Assembly (NCBI RefSeq): GCF_004364325.1
Contig: NZ_SOCP01000005.1
Coordinates: 248,001 to 312,000 of the forward strand
Source of the DNA: Actinophytocola oryzae
GTDB taxonomy: Bacteria; Actinomycetota; Actinomycetes; Mycobacteriales; Pseudonocardiaceae
Direction: 5' to 3'
DNA: 64,000 nt
Shown: positions 43,098-52,392 of the stretch, in pieces
How the letters are laid out: the number at the start of each line of letters is the position of its first letter
Numbering within the stretch: position 1 is the stretch's first letter
The notes under the pieces: model-generated
Told to the model about the DNA's origin: nothing
Seen by the model: the letters and a program-made list of their open reading frames with translations, nothing else
Databases searched by the model: none
Program-made: the position numbers and the translations under genes

Positions 43098-44360
43098 ATG
43101 TCCACGCACCCCTCTCGACGATCACGTTTCGCTCTCTCCCTCGCGGCCGGACTCACCACGATGGCAGCCGTGCTGAGCCCGGCGGGGACCAACACCGCGC
43201 TGGCGGCGGGAGCCGACAACAGCGCGAACGACGTCGGCATCGCGGCGACCACGTTCGCCGACGAGTTCAACGCTCCGGCAGGCACGCCGGTCGACGGCTC
43301 CAAGTGGAACATGGAGACCGGCGACAACGTCAACAACCACGAGCGGCAGTACTACACGAACTCGACAAGCAACGCCGTGCACGACGGCCAGGGCAACCTG
43401 GTCATCACCGCGCGGCGCGAGAACCCCGGCAACTACAACTGCTGGTACGGCCGGTGCGAGTACACCTCCGCCCGGCTCAACACGTCCGGCAAGTTCAGCC
43501 AGGCCTACGGCACCTTCGAGACCCGGCTCAAGATGTCGCGCGGCCAGGGCATGTGGCCCGCGTTCTGGCTGCTGGGCGGCGGCAACTGGCCGAACGACGG
43601 CGAGATCGACGTCATGGAGAACGTCGGCTTCGAGCCGAACACCGTGCACGGCACGATCCACGGCCCCGGGTACTCCGGCGGCGAGGGCATCGGCGCCGGC
43701 TACTCGATCGGCTCGCCGTTCGCGGACGGCTTCCACACCTTCCGCATCGAGTGGTCGCCGAACAAGATCGTCTGGAAGGTCGACGGAAACACCTACCAGA
43801 CAAGGACTCCGTCGGACCTCGGCGGCGACCGGTGGGTGTTCGACCATGGGTTCTTCCTGATCCTGAACCTGGCGGTCGGCGGCTACTGGCCGGGTGACCC
43901 CAACTCGAGCACCCCGATGCCGAACACGCTGACGGTCGACTACGTGCGTGTCACCAACGACCAGTCCGGCGGCGGCGGCGGTGGCGGCCGGATCACCGGC
44001 ATCGGCGGCAAGTGCGTCGACGTGGCCGGCGCGTCCAGTGCCAACGGCACGGCGGTGCAGCTCTACGACTGCAACGGCACCGCCGCGCAGCAGTGGTCCG
44101 TGAACTCCGACGGCACGATCCGCGCACTGGGCAAGTGCCTGGACGTCACCGCCGCGGGCACTGCCGACGGCACGAAGATCCAGCTGTACGACTGCAACGG
44201 CTCCAACGCACAGAAGTGGCGCGTCGAGGCGGCCAAGGACATCGCGAACGTCGGGGCCAACAAGTGCCTCGACGCGACCGGCGGCAGCTCGGCCAACGGC
44301 ACACGCCTGCAGATCTGGACCTGCACAGGTGCGGCGAGCCAGAAGTGGACCGTGGGCTGA
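43098..44360 (+). CDS. Secreted GH16 glucanase with ricin-type lectin domain
   Basis: 420 residues. Signal peptide (to about ALAAG, residue 38); GH16 domain about 50-290 with GEIDVMENVG (nucleophile Glu169, acid/base Glu174), then a Gly linker and a ricin-B beta-trefoil of three repeats, each with a CLD and QxW core (GKCVDVAGASSANGTAVQLY, GKCLDVTAAGTADGTKIQLY, NKCLDATGGSSANGTRLQIW). Probably cleaves beta-1,3-glucan and is carried to polysaccharide by the lectin. The promoter has three distinct dyads. Different modules from the first GH16 gene, so the two are not duplicates. Confidence 0.93.
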   Translation: MSTHPSRRSRFALSLAAGLTTMAAVLSPAGTNTALAAGADNSANDVGIAATTFADEFNAPAGTPVDGSKWNMETGDNVNNHERQYYTNSTSNAVHDGQGNLVITARRENPGNYNCWYGRCEYTSARLNTSGKFSQAYGTFETRLKMSRGQGMWPAFWLLGGGNWPNDGEIDVMENVGFEPNTVHGTIHGPGYSGGEGIGAGYSIGSPFADGFHTFRIEWSPNKIVWKVDGNTYQTRTPSDLGGDRWVFDHGFFLILNLAVGGYWPGDPNSSTPMPNTLTVDYVRVTNDQSGGGGGGGRITGIGGKCVDVAGASSANGTAVQLYDCNGTAAQQWSVNSDGTIRALGKCLDVTAAGTADGTKIQLYDCNGSNAQKWRVEAAKDIANVGANKCLDATGGSSANGTRLQIWTCTGAASQKWTVG

Positions 44361-44374
44361 GACCCTTGTAGACA

Positions 44375-44415
44375 CGGCGACGGGTGCTGCACCGGCATGG
44401 CGGCACCCGTCGCCG
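44375..44415. terminator. Terminator after the GH16/lectin gene
   Basis: Perfect 13-bp stem CGGCGACGGGTGC (44375-44387) / GCACCCGTCGCCG (44403-44415) with a 15-base loop, 15 bases after the stop codon. GC-rich, no T-tract. Confidence 0.85.
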
Positions 44416-44453
44416 CTCCAGGAGACCGCCCCGGAAGCCCTAGGCTCTCCTCC

Positions 44454-45707
44454 ATGATGGAGGAGACGCAGGCGCCCTGGCAGGCGCGGGAGAAGCTGTC
44501 GATCACGTCGGTGCGGGCGATCGTCACCGCGCCGGAGGGCACCCCGCTGGTCGTGGTGCGGGTGGACACGTCGGAACCGGGCCTCTACGGCCTGGGCTGC
44601 GCGACATTCACCCAGCGGTTCCACGCGGTGGCGGCGGCCGTCGACCGGCACGTGGGGCCCATGCTGATCGGCCGCCACCCCGCCGACATCGAGGACATCA
44701 ACCGCCTCGTGCACCTGTCGTCGTACTGGCGCAACGGTCCCGTCCTGAACAACGCACTGTCCGGTGTGGACCAGGCGCTCTGGGACATCGCGGGCAAGCG
44801 CGCGGGCATGCCCGTGTACGAGCTGCTCGGCGGCCGGGTCCGCGCCGCGGCGGACACCTATCTCCACGCGGCGGGACCGACGATCCCCGAAACACTGGAA
44901 CACGCGTCGTCCCTGATCGAGGACGGCTACCGGCACGTACGCCTGCAGACGGGCGGCCCGGGTCTCGGCACCTACGGCGCCCCAGGCACCCCGGGCGGCT
45001 ATCCGCTGTCCCCGTACCCGGACGGCTGGGACGTGAACCGGTACCTCGCGGTGACCCCACGCCTGTTCGAGCAGGCCCGTTCGGTACTCGGCGACGAGGT
45101 CGAGCTGCTGCACGACGTCCACTCCAGGCTGACGCCGAAGCAGGCGGTGGTGCTGGCGCGGGCGCTGGAGCCGTACCGGCTGTTCTTCCTTGAGGACGTG
45201 GTCGCGCCGGAGCACTACGACCGGCTGCCGTGGGTGGTGTCCGAGTCCCCGGTCCCGATCGCCGTCGGGGAACAGCTTTCCTCGCTGACGGACGCGGCCC
45301 GGCTGGTGCAGACCCACGGGACCGACCTGCTGCGCGTACACGTCTCGACGGTCGGCGGCCTGTCCGCGTGCCGGAAGCTGGTGGCGTTGTGCGAGCTGAA
45401 CGGCGTTCGCACGGCGTGGCACGGCCCAGGTGACGTGTCCCCGGTGGGGGTGGCGGCGAACATCGCCCTCGACGTGACGACGTCCGCGTTCGGCATCCAG
45501 GAGGGCCACGTCTACAACGACGCGACCCACGAGGTCTTCCCCGGCACCCCGATCGCGGTGAACGGCTACCTGTACCCGTCGGACGCGCCCGGCTGGGGCG
45601 TCGACGTCGCCGAGGAGGAAGCGGCGAAGTACCCGCCGGAGACCCACCTCCACGAGCGCTGGGCCGCGCGGGTGCGCCGCCCGGACGGCGGGCTGGAGGC
45701 CCCGTAG
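44454..45707 (+). CDS. Enolase-superfamily dehydratase (mannonate-dehydratase-like)
   Basis: 417 residues. Capping domain at 15-135, TIM barrel after. The metal ligands are the Asp of LLHDVHSR, the Glu of FFLEDV and the Glu of AVGEQL; the mannonate/gluconate dehydratase subgroup fingerprint is present (LFFLEDVVAPEHYDRL, AWHGPGDVSPVGVAAN). It would remove water from a sugar acid such as D-mannonate or D-gluconate, feeding KDG-type pathways. Starts ATGATG; either Met could be used. It fits a hexuronate or sugar-acid role with the GH2 and GH16 enzymes nearby, but no transporter adjoins it. Confidence 0.88.
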   Translation: MMEETQAPWQAREKLSITSVRAIVTAPEGTPLVVVRVDTSEPGLYGLGCATFTQRFHAVAAAVDRHVGPMLIGRHPADIEDINRLVHLSSYWRNGPVLNNALSGVDQALWDIAGKRAGMPVYELLGGRVRAAADTYLHAAGPTIPETLEHASSLIEDGYRHVRLQTGGPGLGTYGAPGTPGGYPLSPYPDGWDVNRYLAVTPRLFEQARSVLGDEVELLHDVHSRLTPKQAVVLARALEPYRLFFLEDVVAPEHYDRLPWVVSESPVPIAVGEQLSSLTDAARLVQTHGTDLLRVHVSTVGGLSACRKLVALCELNGVRTAWHGPGDVSPVGVAANIALDVTTSAFGIQEGHVYNDATHEVFPGTPIAVNGYLYPSDAPGWGVDVAEEEAAKYPPETHLHERWAARVRRPDGGLEAP

Positions 45708-45723
45708 CCGTTACGCTGGGTGC

Positions 45724-46245
45724 GTGCTGGAGTTCAAGGTCCTCGGTCGGTTGCGGGTGGTGGTCGACGGGCGGGACGTGCCGGTGACAGGCGCGGTCGA
45801 CCGGATCCTGTTGATGGGGCTGCTGGTCAACGCCAACACGGCCGTCGATCCGGTCGAGATCGTCGGGAGCGTGTGGGACGAGGAGGCCGACCTGGCCGCC
45901 AGTGTGCGGGAAAGCGTCGGTCGCCTCGAGGCCCTCGTCGACGGGTTGCCCGGCACGACCCGGTTGCGACCGCAGAGTGGCGGCTACCGGCTCTCCGTCA
46001 ACGAGGGACTGATCGACTACTGCCAGGCCAAGGCCATGTATCGGCAGTCGAAGCACCACACGCCCATGCACAGCGCCGAGCTGCTGCGGGATGCCTTCGC
46101 ACTGTGGCCGGAGACGTTCGAGCCCGACGTCGCCTGGTCGCGGGAGGTGGACGCGCTCATGCGGTCGATCGTCGACGACCTCGACGCAGCCGTCCGGACG
46201 ATCAGCAGGAGCAGCCCTGTCCTGCCGGACGACTACGTCGAGTAG
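45724..46245 (+). CDS. SARP-like winged-helix protein without a full BTAD domain
   Basis: 173 residues. MLEFKVLGRLRVVVDGRDVP begins like SARP/AfsR regulators, with an OmpR-type winged helix (residues about 10-95, AVDRILLMGLLVNANTAVDP and VRESVGRLEALVDGL). Only about 75 residues of BTAD-like helices follow, against about 150 in a full SARP, so it is a short or truncated form. GTG start. It could still bind DNA. It lies 16 bases after the dehydratase gene. Confidence 0.7.
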   Translation: MLEFKVLGRLRVVVDGRDVPVTGAVDRILLMGLLVNANTAVDPVEIVGSVWDEEADLAASVRESVGRLEALVDGLPGTTRLRPQSGGYRLSVNEGLIDYCQAKAMYRQSKHHTPMHSAELLRDAFALWPETFEPDVAWSREVDALMRSIVDDLDAAVRTISRSSPVLPDDYVE

Positions 46246-46250
46246 GGAAC

Positions 46251-46652
46251 TCAGCCCTGGGCGATGTTGACCATCCAGCTGATGCCGAACTTGTCGGTCA
46301 ACATGCCGAACTCGTCGCCCCACATCTGCTTCTCCAGTGGCACGGTCACCGTCGCGCCCTCGGAGAGCCTGTTCCAGTGGCCACGCAGCTCGTCCGCGTC
46401 GTCGCCGCTCAGCGACACCGCGATGTTGTTGCCCGGCTGGTGCGGCTGGCCTGGTGGGTTGTCGGCGCCCATGATCGTGTAGCCGCCCGGCGTCTCGAGC
46501 ATGCCGTGCATGATCTTGTCGGCCTGTTCCTCCCCGCCGAACTCGCCGAACGTGTTCAGCGCCAGCGTGCCGCCGAACACCTGCTCGTAGAACTCCATGG
46601 CCTGCCGTGCGTTGCCGGCAAAGCTGATGTACGGGTTGAGCCTCGATGCCAT
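46251..46652 (-). CDS. VOC-family (PhnB-like) protein
   Basis: 133 residues with the PhnB-type vicinal oxygen chelate fold: NPYISFAGNARQAMEFYEQVFGG at the start, HGMLETPGGYTIMGAD, LRGHWNRLSEGATVTVPLEK and EFGMLTDKFGISWMVN. Members are metal-dependent dioxygenase- or glyoxalase-like or ligand-binding; function not known for this group. Convergent with the SARP-like gene, 5 bases apart. Confidence 0.9.
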   Translation of the reverse strand: MASRLNPYISFAGNARQAMEFYEQVFGGTLALNTFGEFGGEEQADKIMHGMLETPGGYTIMGADNPPGQPHQPGNNIAVSLSGDDADELRGHWNRLSEGATVTVPLEKQMWGDEFGMLTDKFGISWMVNIAQG

Positions 46653-46680
46653 GACCCGGGATACTCGCAGATCAACCGGG

Positions 46681-49386
46681 TCACGACAACGGGGTCAACA
46701 CGACCGTGAACGAGGTCTTCCTCAGCGTGAGCGTGTATTCGGGCAACGCACCCGGACCACACGAACCGGTGCCGATTCCCTGGTGACCCACGTCGATGGT
46801 CAGCCACAGACCGTCACCGGGGACCAGCTCGTTGCGGTGCGTCGCCGCGGCGAGGTCGGCGTCCGTCCACCGGCGGACGGTCAGGCCGAACTGGCCGTCG
46901 ACCCGCAGCCCGCGCCCGAGGGTGTCCGTGAGTGTCGCCCAGCGGACGTCCGCGCGCCTGCCGTTCTCCTGCGGGCGGACGTACGGCGTCTGCATACCAT
47001 CCACAGTGGACTCGAACCGGCCTACCCACGTCGCGAGGCCGGTGTCCGGGTACGCCTCACCCGGCCCCCGGCCGAACCACGTGACCTGGTCCAGTTCGGC
47101 AGGCAGCGGCAGGGTGACCGCGAGCTTCGCGATGGGTTCCGGCCACTCGCCGTCCGGCTCGACGTGCACGGTCAGCGCGAGCCCGTCACCGGCCGACGCC
47201 CACTCGCAGGTCACGCGGGCGCCGCGTTGCCACGCCGGGGCGGCGGTCCGCTCCCGCACCACGAGCGTGCCGGCGGCCGACACCTCGTCGAGCCGGTGCG
47301 TCAGCCGGTGCAGGCCGAGCGCCTGCCACGTGTCGTGCAGCCGGGCGCCCTCGCCCCGGTCGTTGTCGGTCGGCGCCCGCCACAACGCCAGGTGTGGCGG
47401 GCCGATCGCGAGACCGCCGAACGAACGCAACCGGCCGAAGCGGTCGAACTCCCCCGGACCGAAGGAGAATCCGTGATCAGTCTGTTGTGGACGGTCGATG
47501 CCCGCGGGAACCACGAAGGGAGCTTCCGAGGGCCTGCGTTGCGCCCACGCGACCTCGTGTCCGGCCGGCGCCCACGGCTGGTCCTCGGCCAGCACGGCAC
47601 GCACGGTCAGCCATGTCTCGCCGTCGACCGGGGGCAGCTCCGCCGAGTCGAGCACACCCGACCGGTCACCGGCGGTCCACTCGAAGCGCAGCGGCGGCAC
47701 CGGCCGCAGCTCGTCGACCACGAGTCGATCATCCACAAAGGACAACCGGACCGGCTCGTACGCCTTCTTCAGGTCCAGCAGCCCCGGCGACGGCGTGCGA
47801 TCGGGGAACAACAGCCCGTCGACGACGAAGTTCCCGTCGTGGATCGGCTCGCCGTAGTCGCCGCCGTACGCGTACTCGTGCACGGGATGGCGCAGGCCGT
47901 GGTCGATCCACTCCCACACGAACCCGCCCGCGATGCGCGGATGCCTGTCGAACAAGGCGACGTACTCGGCGAGGCCGCCCGGCCCGTTGCCCATGGCGTG
48001 GGCGTACTCGCACTGCAGGAACGGGATTCCCGGCTCCTGCCCGATCCTGTCGACCTCCGCGTGCGGCGCGTACATCCGGCTGTACACGTCGACGTACTCG
48101 CACGCCGCGTCGCCCTCGTAGTGGATCGGCCGCGACGGGTCGCGTTCGCGGGTCCACTCGGCCATCGCCGCGAGGTTCGCGCCGGTGTGGCTCTCGTTGC
48201 CGAGCGACCACAGGATGATGCTCGGGTGGTTCTTGTCGCGCTCGACGGTCCTGCGCATCCGGTCCACATAGGACCCACGCCACTCCGCGACGTCCGACGG
48301 GTTCTTCTCCCAGCCGGAGAACGTGAACCCGTGGGTCTCCAGATCGCACTCGTCGATCACCCACAGCCCGTACTCGTCGCACAGGTCGAGGAACGCGGGG
48401 TGCGGCGGGTAGTGGCTCGTGCGGACGGCGTTGACGTTGTGCCGCTTCATGAGCAGCACGTCCTCGATCATGGTCTCGCGTGGCACGGCCCGGCCGTGGT
48501 CAGGGTGGAACTCGTGCCGGTTGACCCCGCGCAACGCCACGGGTTCGCCGTTGACGAGCAGCACCCCGTCCGCGATGGACACCGTGCGGAACCCGACGCG
48601 TAATCGCACGCTCTCCGAGTCGGTCGCCACGACCGCGTCGTACAGCCTCGGCCGCTCGGCACTCCACGGCTCGACCGGCACGGTGACCGCGTCACCGGTG
48701 AACGCCGTGATCCCCAACTCGGGTACCGACACCGCGGCACGTGCCGACGCGTCGACCAGCAGCGTCCCCTGACCGTCCGAATAGGACGCGTGGACGAACA
48801 CGTCGTCGAGGTCGCCGCGTACCTCCAGCGTCACCGACCGGAAGATGCCGGGCAGCCACCACTGGTCCTGGTCCTCGAGGTAGCTCGCCGCCGACCACTG
48901 GTGCACCCGCACGGCCAGCACGTTGCGCCCCCGCGCCGGGGTGACGTCGAACTCCGCGGGCAGCCGCGAGCCGGTGAAGAAGCCCAACTCGGTGCCGTTG
49001 AGCCAGACTCTGGCACACGACTCGACGCCCTCGAAGCGCAGCACCACGTGCCGACCGGTGAACTCCGCGGGCAGGTCGAACCCGATCCGGTAGTCACCGG
49101 TCGGGTTCTCCTCCGGCGGGTGCGGCGGGTCGACCGGGAACGGGTAGACCACGTTGGTGTACCAGGGAGTGCCGTGCCCGTGCCGGGGCCAGTGCGCGGG
49201 CACGGCGAGCGTGCCCCACGCACTGTCGTCGAACTCGGGGTCCACGAAGTCCGCCGGGACGTCCGCGACGGGTGACAGTCGGAACCGCCAGTCACCGTCG
49301 AGGGACAGCCGGGGCGCCGACGTGTGCAGGAGCGCCCTCGGCGCGCGAATCCCTTCGTGCGGCGCGAAGTCGTCGTAGTAGCTCAC
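46681..49386 (-). CDS. lacZ: Beta-galactosidase (GH2, LacZ type)
   Basis: 901 residues, cytoplasmic. It has the five-domain LacZ plan: jelly roll, two Ig-like domains, TIM barrel (about 290-580) and a C-terminal beta-supersandwich (Bgal_small_N, 620-900). Acid/base Glu398 in GNESHTG, nucleophile Glu460 in LQCEYAHAMGNG. GTG start overlapping the epimerase stop (GTGA). It hydrolyses terminal beta-galactosides; with the upstream epimerase it suggests galactoside or hexose-acid use. Contains the palindrome TCCACAGTGGA at 47000. Confidence 0.93.
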   Translation of the reverse strand: MSYYDDFAPHEGIRAPRALLHTSAPRLSLDGDWRFRLSPVADVPADFVDPEFDDSAWGTLAVPAHWPRHGHGTPWYTNVVYPFPVDPPHPPEENPTGDYRIGFDLPAEFTGRHVVLRFEGVESCARVWLNGTELGFFTGSRLPAEFDVTPARGRNVLAVRVHQWSAASYLEDQDQWWLPGIFRSVTLEVRGDLDDVFVHASYSDGQGTLLVDASARAAVSVPELGITAFTGDAVTVPVEPWSAERPRLYDAVVATDSESVRLRVGFRTVSIADGVLLVNGEPVALRGVNRHEFHPDHGRAVPRETMIEDVLLMKRHNVNAVRTSHYPPHPAFLDLCDEYGLWVIDECDLETHGFTFSGWEKNPSDVAEWRGSYVDRMRRTVERDKNHPSIILWSLGNESHTGANLAAMAEWTRERDPSRPIHYEGDAACEYVDVYSRMYAPHAEVDRIGQEPGIPFLQCEYAHAMGNGPGGLAEYVALFDRHPRIAGGFVWEWIDHGLRHPVHEYAYGGDYGEPIHDGNFVVDGLLFPDRTPSPGLLDLKKAYEPVRLSFVDDRLVVDELRPVPPLRFEWTAGDRSGVLDSAELPPVDGETWLTVRAVLAEDQPWAPAGHEVAWAQRRPSEAPFVVPAGIDRPQQTDHGFSFGPGEFDRFGRLRSFGGLAIGPPHLALWRAPTDNDRGEGARLHDTWQALGLHRLTHRLDEVSAAGTLVVRERTAAPAWQRGARVTCEWASAGDGLALTVHVEPDGEWPEPIAKLAVTLPLPAELDQVTWFGRGPGEAYPDTGLATWVGRFESTVDGMQTPYVRPQENGRRADVRWATLTDTLGRGLRVDGQFGLTVRRWTDADLAAATHRNELVPGDGLWLTIDVGHQGIGTGSCGPGALPEYTLTLRKTSFTVVLTPLS

Positions 49387-50246
49387 AGCGCTCCCGGCTT
49401 GATGTCGACGAGGTGCTCTGGCGAGAATCCGAGCAACGCGTCGGCCGAGGACGTGTCGATCGGCACCGCCCGCCCCGGCAGCGACGCACGCACCGGCACG
49501 CCGGGCAGGTAGCGGGCGAGGAGGTCCTCGGTGGGGAACGGCGAGAGCGTCTCGGGTGCGGCGACGTAGACCGCGTGCGCGCCCGTGACGTCCTCGGTGA
49601 CGCCGAGCCAGCACGCCAATGCGGCGTCGCGGTAGTCGAGGTAGGCCCACAGCACGCTCGCGCCGGAGCCCGGGTCGTCGCGGTAGTCCGCGATCGGCTC
49701 GGCCTCGAAGAACTCCGGCGTGCCGAGCATGGGGAACCGAAACGCGACGACGGCCATACCGTCACGGCGCGCGACCATCTCGGCGGTCGCCTCGTCGGCC
49801 TGTTTGGACAGCGCGTACGGGTCGGCGACCTGCAGTGGCATGGCCTCGTCGACCGGCACGTAGTCGGGCACCGCGGGCTTGGGTGAGAACGGCAGCCCGG
49901 TGATCGAGAGGCTGCTCGCGATCACCGCCCGCCGCACGCCGGCCCGCGCCGCCTGGTCGAGGACGACGAACGTCGAGGCCGCGTTGCCGACGAACACCTT
50001 CTCGGGTGCGTCGAGCCCGGGCTGCGGGATAGCGGCGAGGTGGATGACGGTGTCGACGCCGACCATGGCCTGCGCGACCAGGTCGACGTCGTCGGCGCCG
50101 CCGGTGAAGAACGTTTCAATGCCGCCTGGGTCGCGGCGGTCAAGCCCGACCACGGCAACGCCCCGTGCCGCGAGAACGCGCAGCACAGCACTGCCGAGCC
50201 GGCCAGCCGCCCCGGTGACCAGGACCCGGCTCGGTACGTGGCTCAT
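49383..50246 (-). CDS. NAD-dependent epimerase/dehydratase
   Basis: 287 residues, short-chain dehydrogenase of the extended (GalE-like) type. Nucleotide motif VTGAAGRLGSAVL, then the HLAAIPQPG strand, and the YxxxK pair in DPYALSKQADEA. Sequence features resemble uronate dehydrogenase-like or sugar epimerase members; the substrate is not fixed. Start ATG at 50246 (a second ATG at 50258). First gene of the pair with lacZ. Confidence 0.88.
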   Translation of the reverse strand: MSHVPSRVLVTGAAGRLGSAVLRVLAARGVAVVGLDRRDPGGIETFFTGGADDVDLVAQAMVGVDTVIHLAAIPQPGLDAPEKVFVGNAASTFVVLDQAARAGVRRAVIASSLSITGLPFSPKPAVPDYVPVDEAMPLQVADPYALSKQADEATAEMVARRDGMAVVAFRFPMLGTPEFFEAEPIADYRDDPGSGASVLWAYLDYRDAALACWLGVTEDVTGAHAVYVAAPETLSPFPTEDLLARYLPGVPVRASLPGRAVPIDTSSADALLGFSPEHLVDIKPGAL

Positions 50247-50557
50247 CGCGGTCAGCATAGGTAATTTCGCGACCGGCGGCCAAGATGCCACCCTCCGTGC
50301 CGGCCTGCTCACCGCACTGAGGGTGCTTCGACAGTTGAAACCCGCGCCTCGCCGCGGCACCTGCCCGACCGCACCTGATCCTCGGCCTACCTCCGCAGGT
50401 GATGCCGGGCACTGCGCGCCCGGCACCCGCGCAGCGGGCGCCACCTCCCCGAACGCAACCTGCACGCGCCACCACCGCACACACCCCTCGGCGGACCCAA
50501 GCCCAGCGTCACGAAGGGCCCCGTCAGTGCACCCACAAGCACACGGACAACGCCGCG
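50247..50557. other. Intergenic stretch with no gene
   Basis: 311 bases between the epimerase start and the convergently oriented GNAT stop. It must hold the promoter for the epimerase-lacZ pair. The right part is C-rich (GCACC words) with no credible frame or clear dyad. Nothing else seen. Confidence 0.5.
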
Positions 50558-51151
50558 CTACAGCTCCACCCGCATCACGACCCGGCGTTTGCTCGGCCTG
50601 CTGACCTCGGTGAACCCGGCATCCGCGAGGGCGTTGGCCGACCCGACATGCAGCTCACCCCAGGTGATCTCCCGCGCCGGATTGGTGATCATCCCGTACG
50701 CCTCGAGTGCCCTCGCCCCTCGTTCGCGTGCGAACCCGACCGCGGCGGCGGCCAGTACGCCGGAGACCCCGCGCCGCCGGTAGCCGACGCGGGTGATCAG
50801 GCATGCGATGACCCACACCCCGTCGTCCGCCTTGTCCTCGGTACGGCCCGCCCACGGCAGGCGGCTGTTCAGCAGCCCCGGGAAGGCGGTCCTCGGCTCG
50901 ACCGAGCACCAACCGACGGGCTCGCCGTCCAGGTAGGCGACCAACCCACTGGTCGGCCGGTCGCCCGGCTGCTCACAGGCGGTCTGCTCACGCAGCCGGT
51001 CGGCCCGTTCCCCGTCGCCCACCTCGGCCCAGCGGCGGCCGGGGAGCTTGAACCTCTGGCAGTAGCACGGCGCGCCGTGGCACCGCGCCGAACCGAGCAC
51101 TGCCGTCAGGTCCGTCCACGAGGCCTCGTTGGCAGGCACGACGACGATCAT
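50558..51151 (-). CDS. GNAT family N-acetyltransferase
   Basis: 197 residues. The fold is visible in LVAYLDGEPVGWCSVEPRTAFPG, motif A VIACLITRVGYRRRGVSGVLAAAAV and the C-terminal AYGMITNPAREITWGELHVGSANALADAGF; the CYCQRF motif near residue 30 is typical of a GNAT subgroup with a conserved Cys pair. Target unknown. The start overlaps the stop of the truncated LysR gene (ATGA), so it once was coupled to that regulator and may now lack its normal promoter. Confidence 0.88.
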   Translation of the reverse strand: MIVVVPANEASWTDLTAVLGSARCHGAPCYCQRFKLPGRRWAEVGDGERADRLREQTACEQPGDRPTSGLVAYLDGEPVGWCSVEPRTAFPGLLNSRLPWAGRTEDKADDGVWVIACLITRVGYRRRGVSGVLAAAAVGFARERGARALEAYGMITNPAREITWGELHVGSANALADAGFTEVSRPSKRRVVMRVEL

Positions 51152-51877
51152 TCTTCCAGGGTAGCCAGAAGTCTTGCCAGCACGGGGGAATGGTTGCGCA
51201 CCGACCACGCGAGCGCCATCTCCCACGGCGGCAGGTCCTCGACGAGCGGGCGGTACACGACAGCGGCCTCGTCGGTGTGCGGGGTCGGCGCGATCAGCAG
51301 CGACACGCCCAGGTTCGCGGCCACCAGCGCCGCGATCGTCTGCACGTCGACGGCCTCCTGCACGATGCGCGGGCTGAACCCGGCCGCCCGGCAGTACCCG
51401 ACGATCGTGTCGTGCACGGCCGGGCCCGCGTCCCGTTCGTAGAACACGAACGACTCGTCCGCCAGGTCCGCGAGGGACACCCGCGCACGGTCGGCCAGCG
51501 GGTGGCCGCCCGGCAGCGCGGCGAAGAGCCGGTCGTGGGAGACCGTGCGCAGTCGCAGGTCCGGCGTGTGGACCGGCGGTCTCAGCAGGGCCGCGTCGAT
51601 GCGGTCGTCGGCGAGCGCGTCGAGCTGCCGCAACGTCGTCATGGCCGTGACCTCCACCCGCACCTCGGGCGCCTCGGCGCGGAAGGTGCGGATCAGCCCC
51701 GGCAGCGCGGCGAACGTGGCCGACTGGACGAAGCCGACACGCAGCACCCCCAGTTCGCCCCGGTGGGCCCGGCGGGCGGCGGCGGCCACCTCGTCGGCCC
51801 TGCGCACCAGGTCCCGCGCACCCGCAAGGAACACCTCGCCCGCCGGGGTGACCTCGCCGACGCCGATCACCCTTACC
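51148..51877 (-). pseudogene. LysR-family regulator lacking its DNA-binding domain
   Basis: The frame begins, reading in its own direction, at GEVTPAGEVFLAGARDLVRR, which is the end of a LysR HTH/linker, and continues with a complete effector-binding domain (RVGFVQSATFAALPGLI, DAALLRPPVHTPDL, LVAANLGVSLLIAPTPHTDE). The N-terminal helix-turn-helix is absent. Upstream the frame enters the remains of an aldo/keto reductase on the other strand and has no family-like start. A deletion removed the 5' end, so it cannot act as a DNA-binding regulator. Confidence 0.85.
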
Positions 51878-51976
51878 GGACCGCGTACTCCGGAGCAACT
51901 CGAGACCGCGATGGCGGCCGCCGACATCAAACTCTCCGCCGACCACGTGGCCCGACTGGACCAGGCAGGCGCCTGA
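51878..51976 (+). pseudogene. C-terminal remnant of an aldo/keto reductase
   Basis: The last 32 codons of an aldo/keto reductase remain: GPRTPEQLETAMAAADIKLS then ADHVARLDQAGA, the near-universal closing motif of the family (GARTPEQLEDNLAA...). Nothing of the barrel is present upstream. The fragment abuts the truncated LysR gene in the opposite direction, as expected if a divergent lysR/AKR pair lost both 5' ends in one deletion. Confidence 0.85.
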
Positions 51977-52392
51977 TTTGTCCTCAGAAGATTCCGGCAC
52001 GGTTGACGGTATGTCACCTCAACCGTGCCGGACGCATATCCGGATAATTCTCCACGACCACGCGGTGTCGTTCGCCCGTGCATATGCAACCGAACGAGTT
52101 AGACCATTGTGGTGAACGAGTCGTGATCGCCCATCATCCGGTTGAGGCGCACCGCTACACGATCGCCCTATCAAGTCGCCCGTTCGGTGCATTCCGGTCC
52201 ACTCTGACGGTTGGATCGATGGTTGTATCCATGTGTTCGAGTGAAACGATCTCAGTTTTTGGACGTTTTCCGTCCCACACCAGTGGTCACCCTCTTGGTC
52301 GACTATGGACTTTCCCCATCGGGTGCTACGAATGAGAGGTCCCAGAAAAGATCAATTTCTCCCGCTTGAGTGCGTGATTGGTGGTGTGCGTT
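51977..52392. promoter_or_regulatory. Promoter region of the encapsulin operon
   Basis: A 416-base stretch, less GC-rich than its surroundings, with no credible gene. It must carry the promoter of the encapsulin operon. Runs such as TCAGTTTTTGGACGTTTTCCG (about 52250-52270) and GAAAAGATCAATTTCTC stand out as AT-rich. I see no long perfect dyad. Confidence 0.5.

Noticed and set aside
43098..44360. Second GH16 gene as a duplicate of the first
   Set aside because: The catalytic domains are related, but the accessory modules (ricin lectin against discoidin-like) and promoters differ.
45724..46245. Pathway-specific SARP of a biosynthetic cluster
   Set aside because: The BTAD domain is too short and no secondary-metabolite genes are adjacent.
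51878..51976. Short stand-alone gene on the plus strand
   Set aside because: It is the last 32 codons of an aldo/keto reductase with no start; called a remnant instead.
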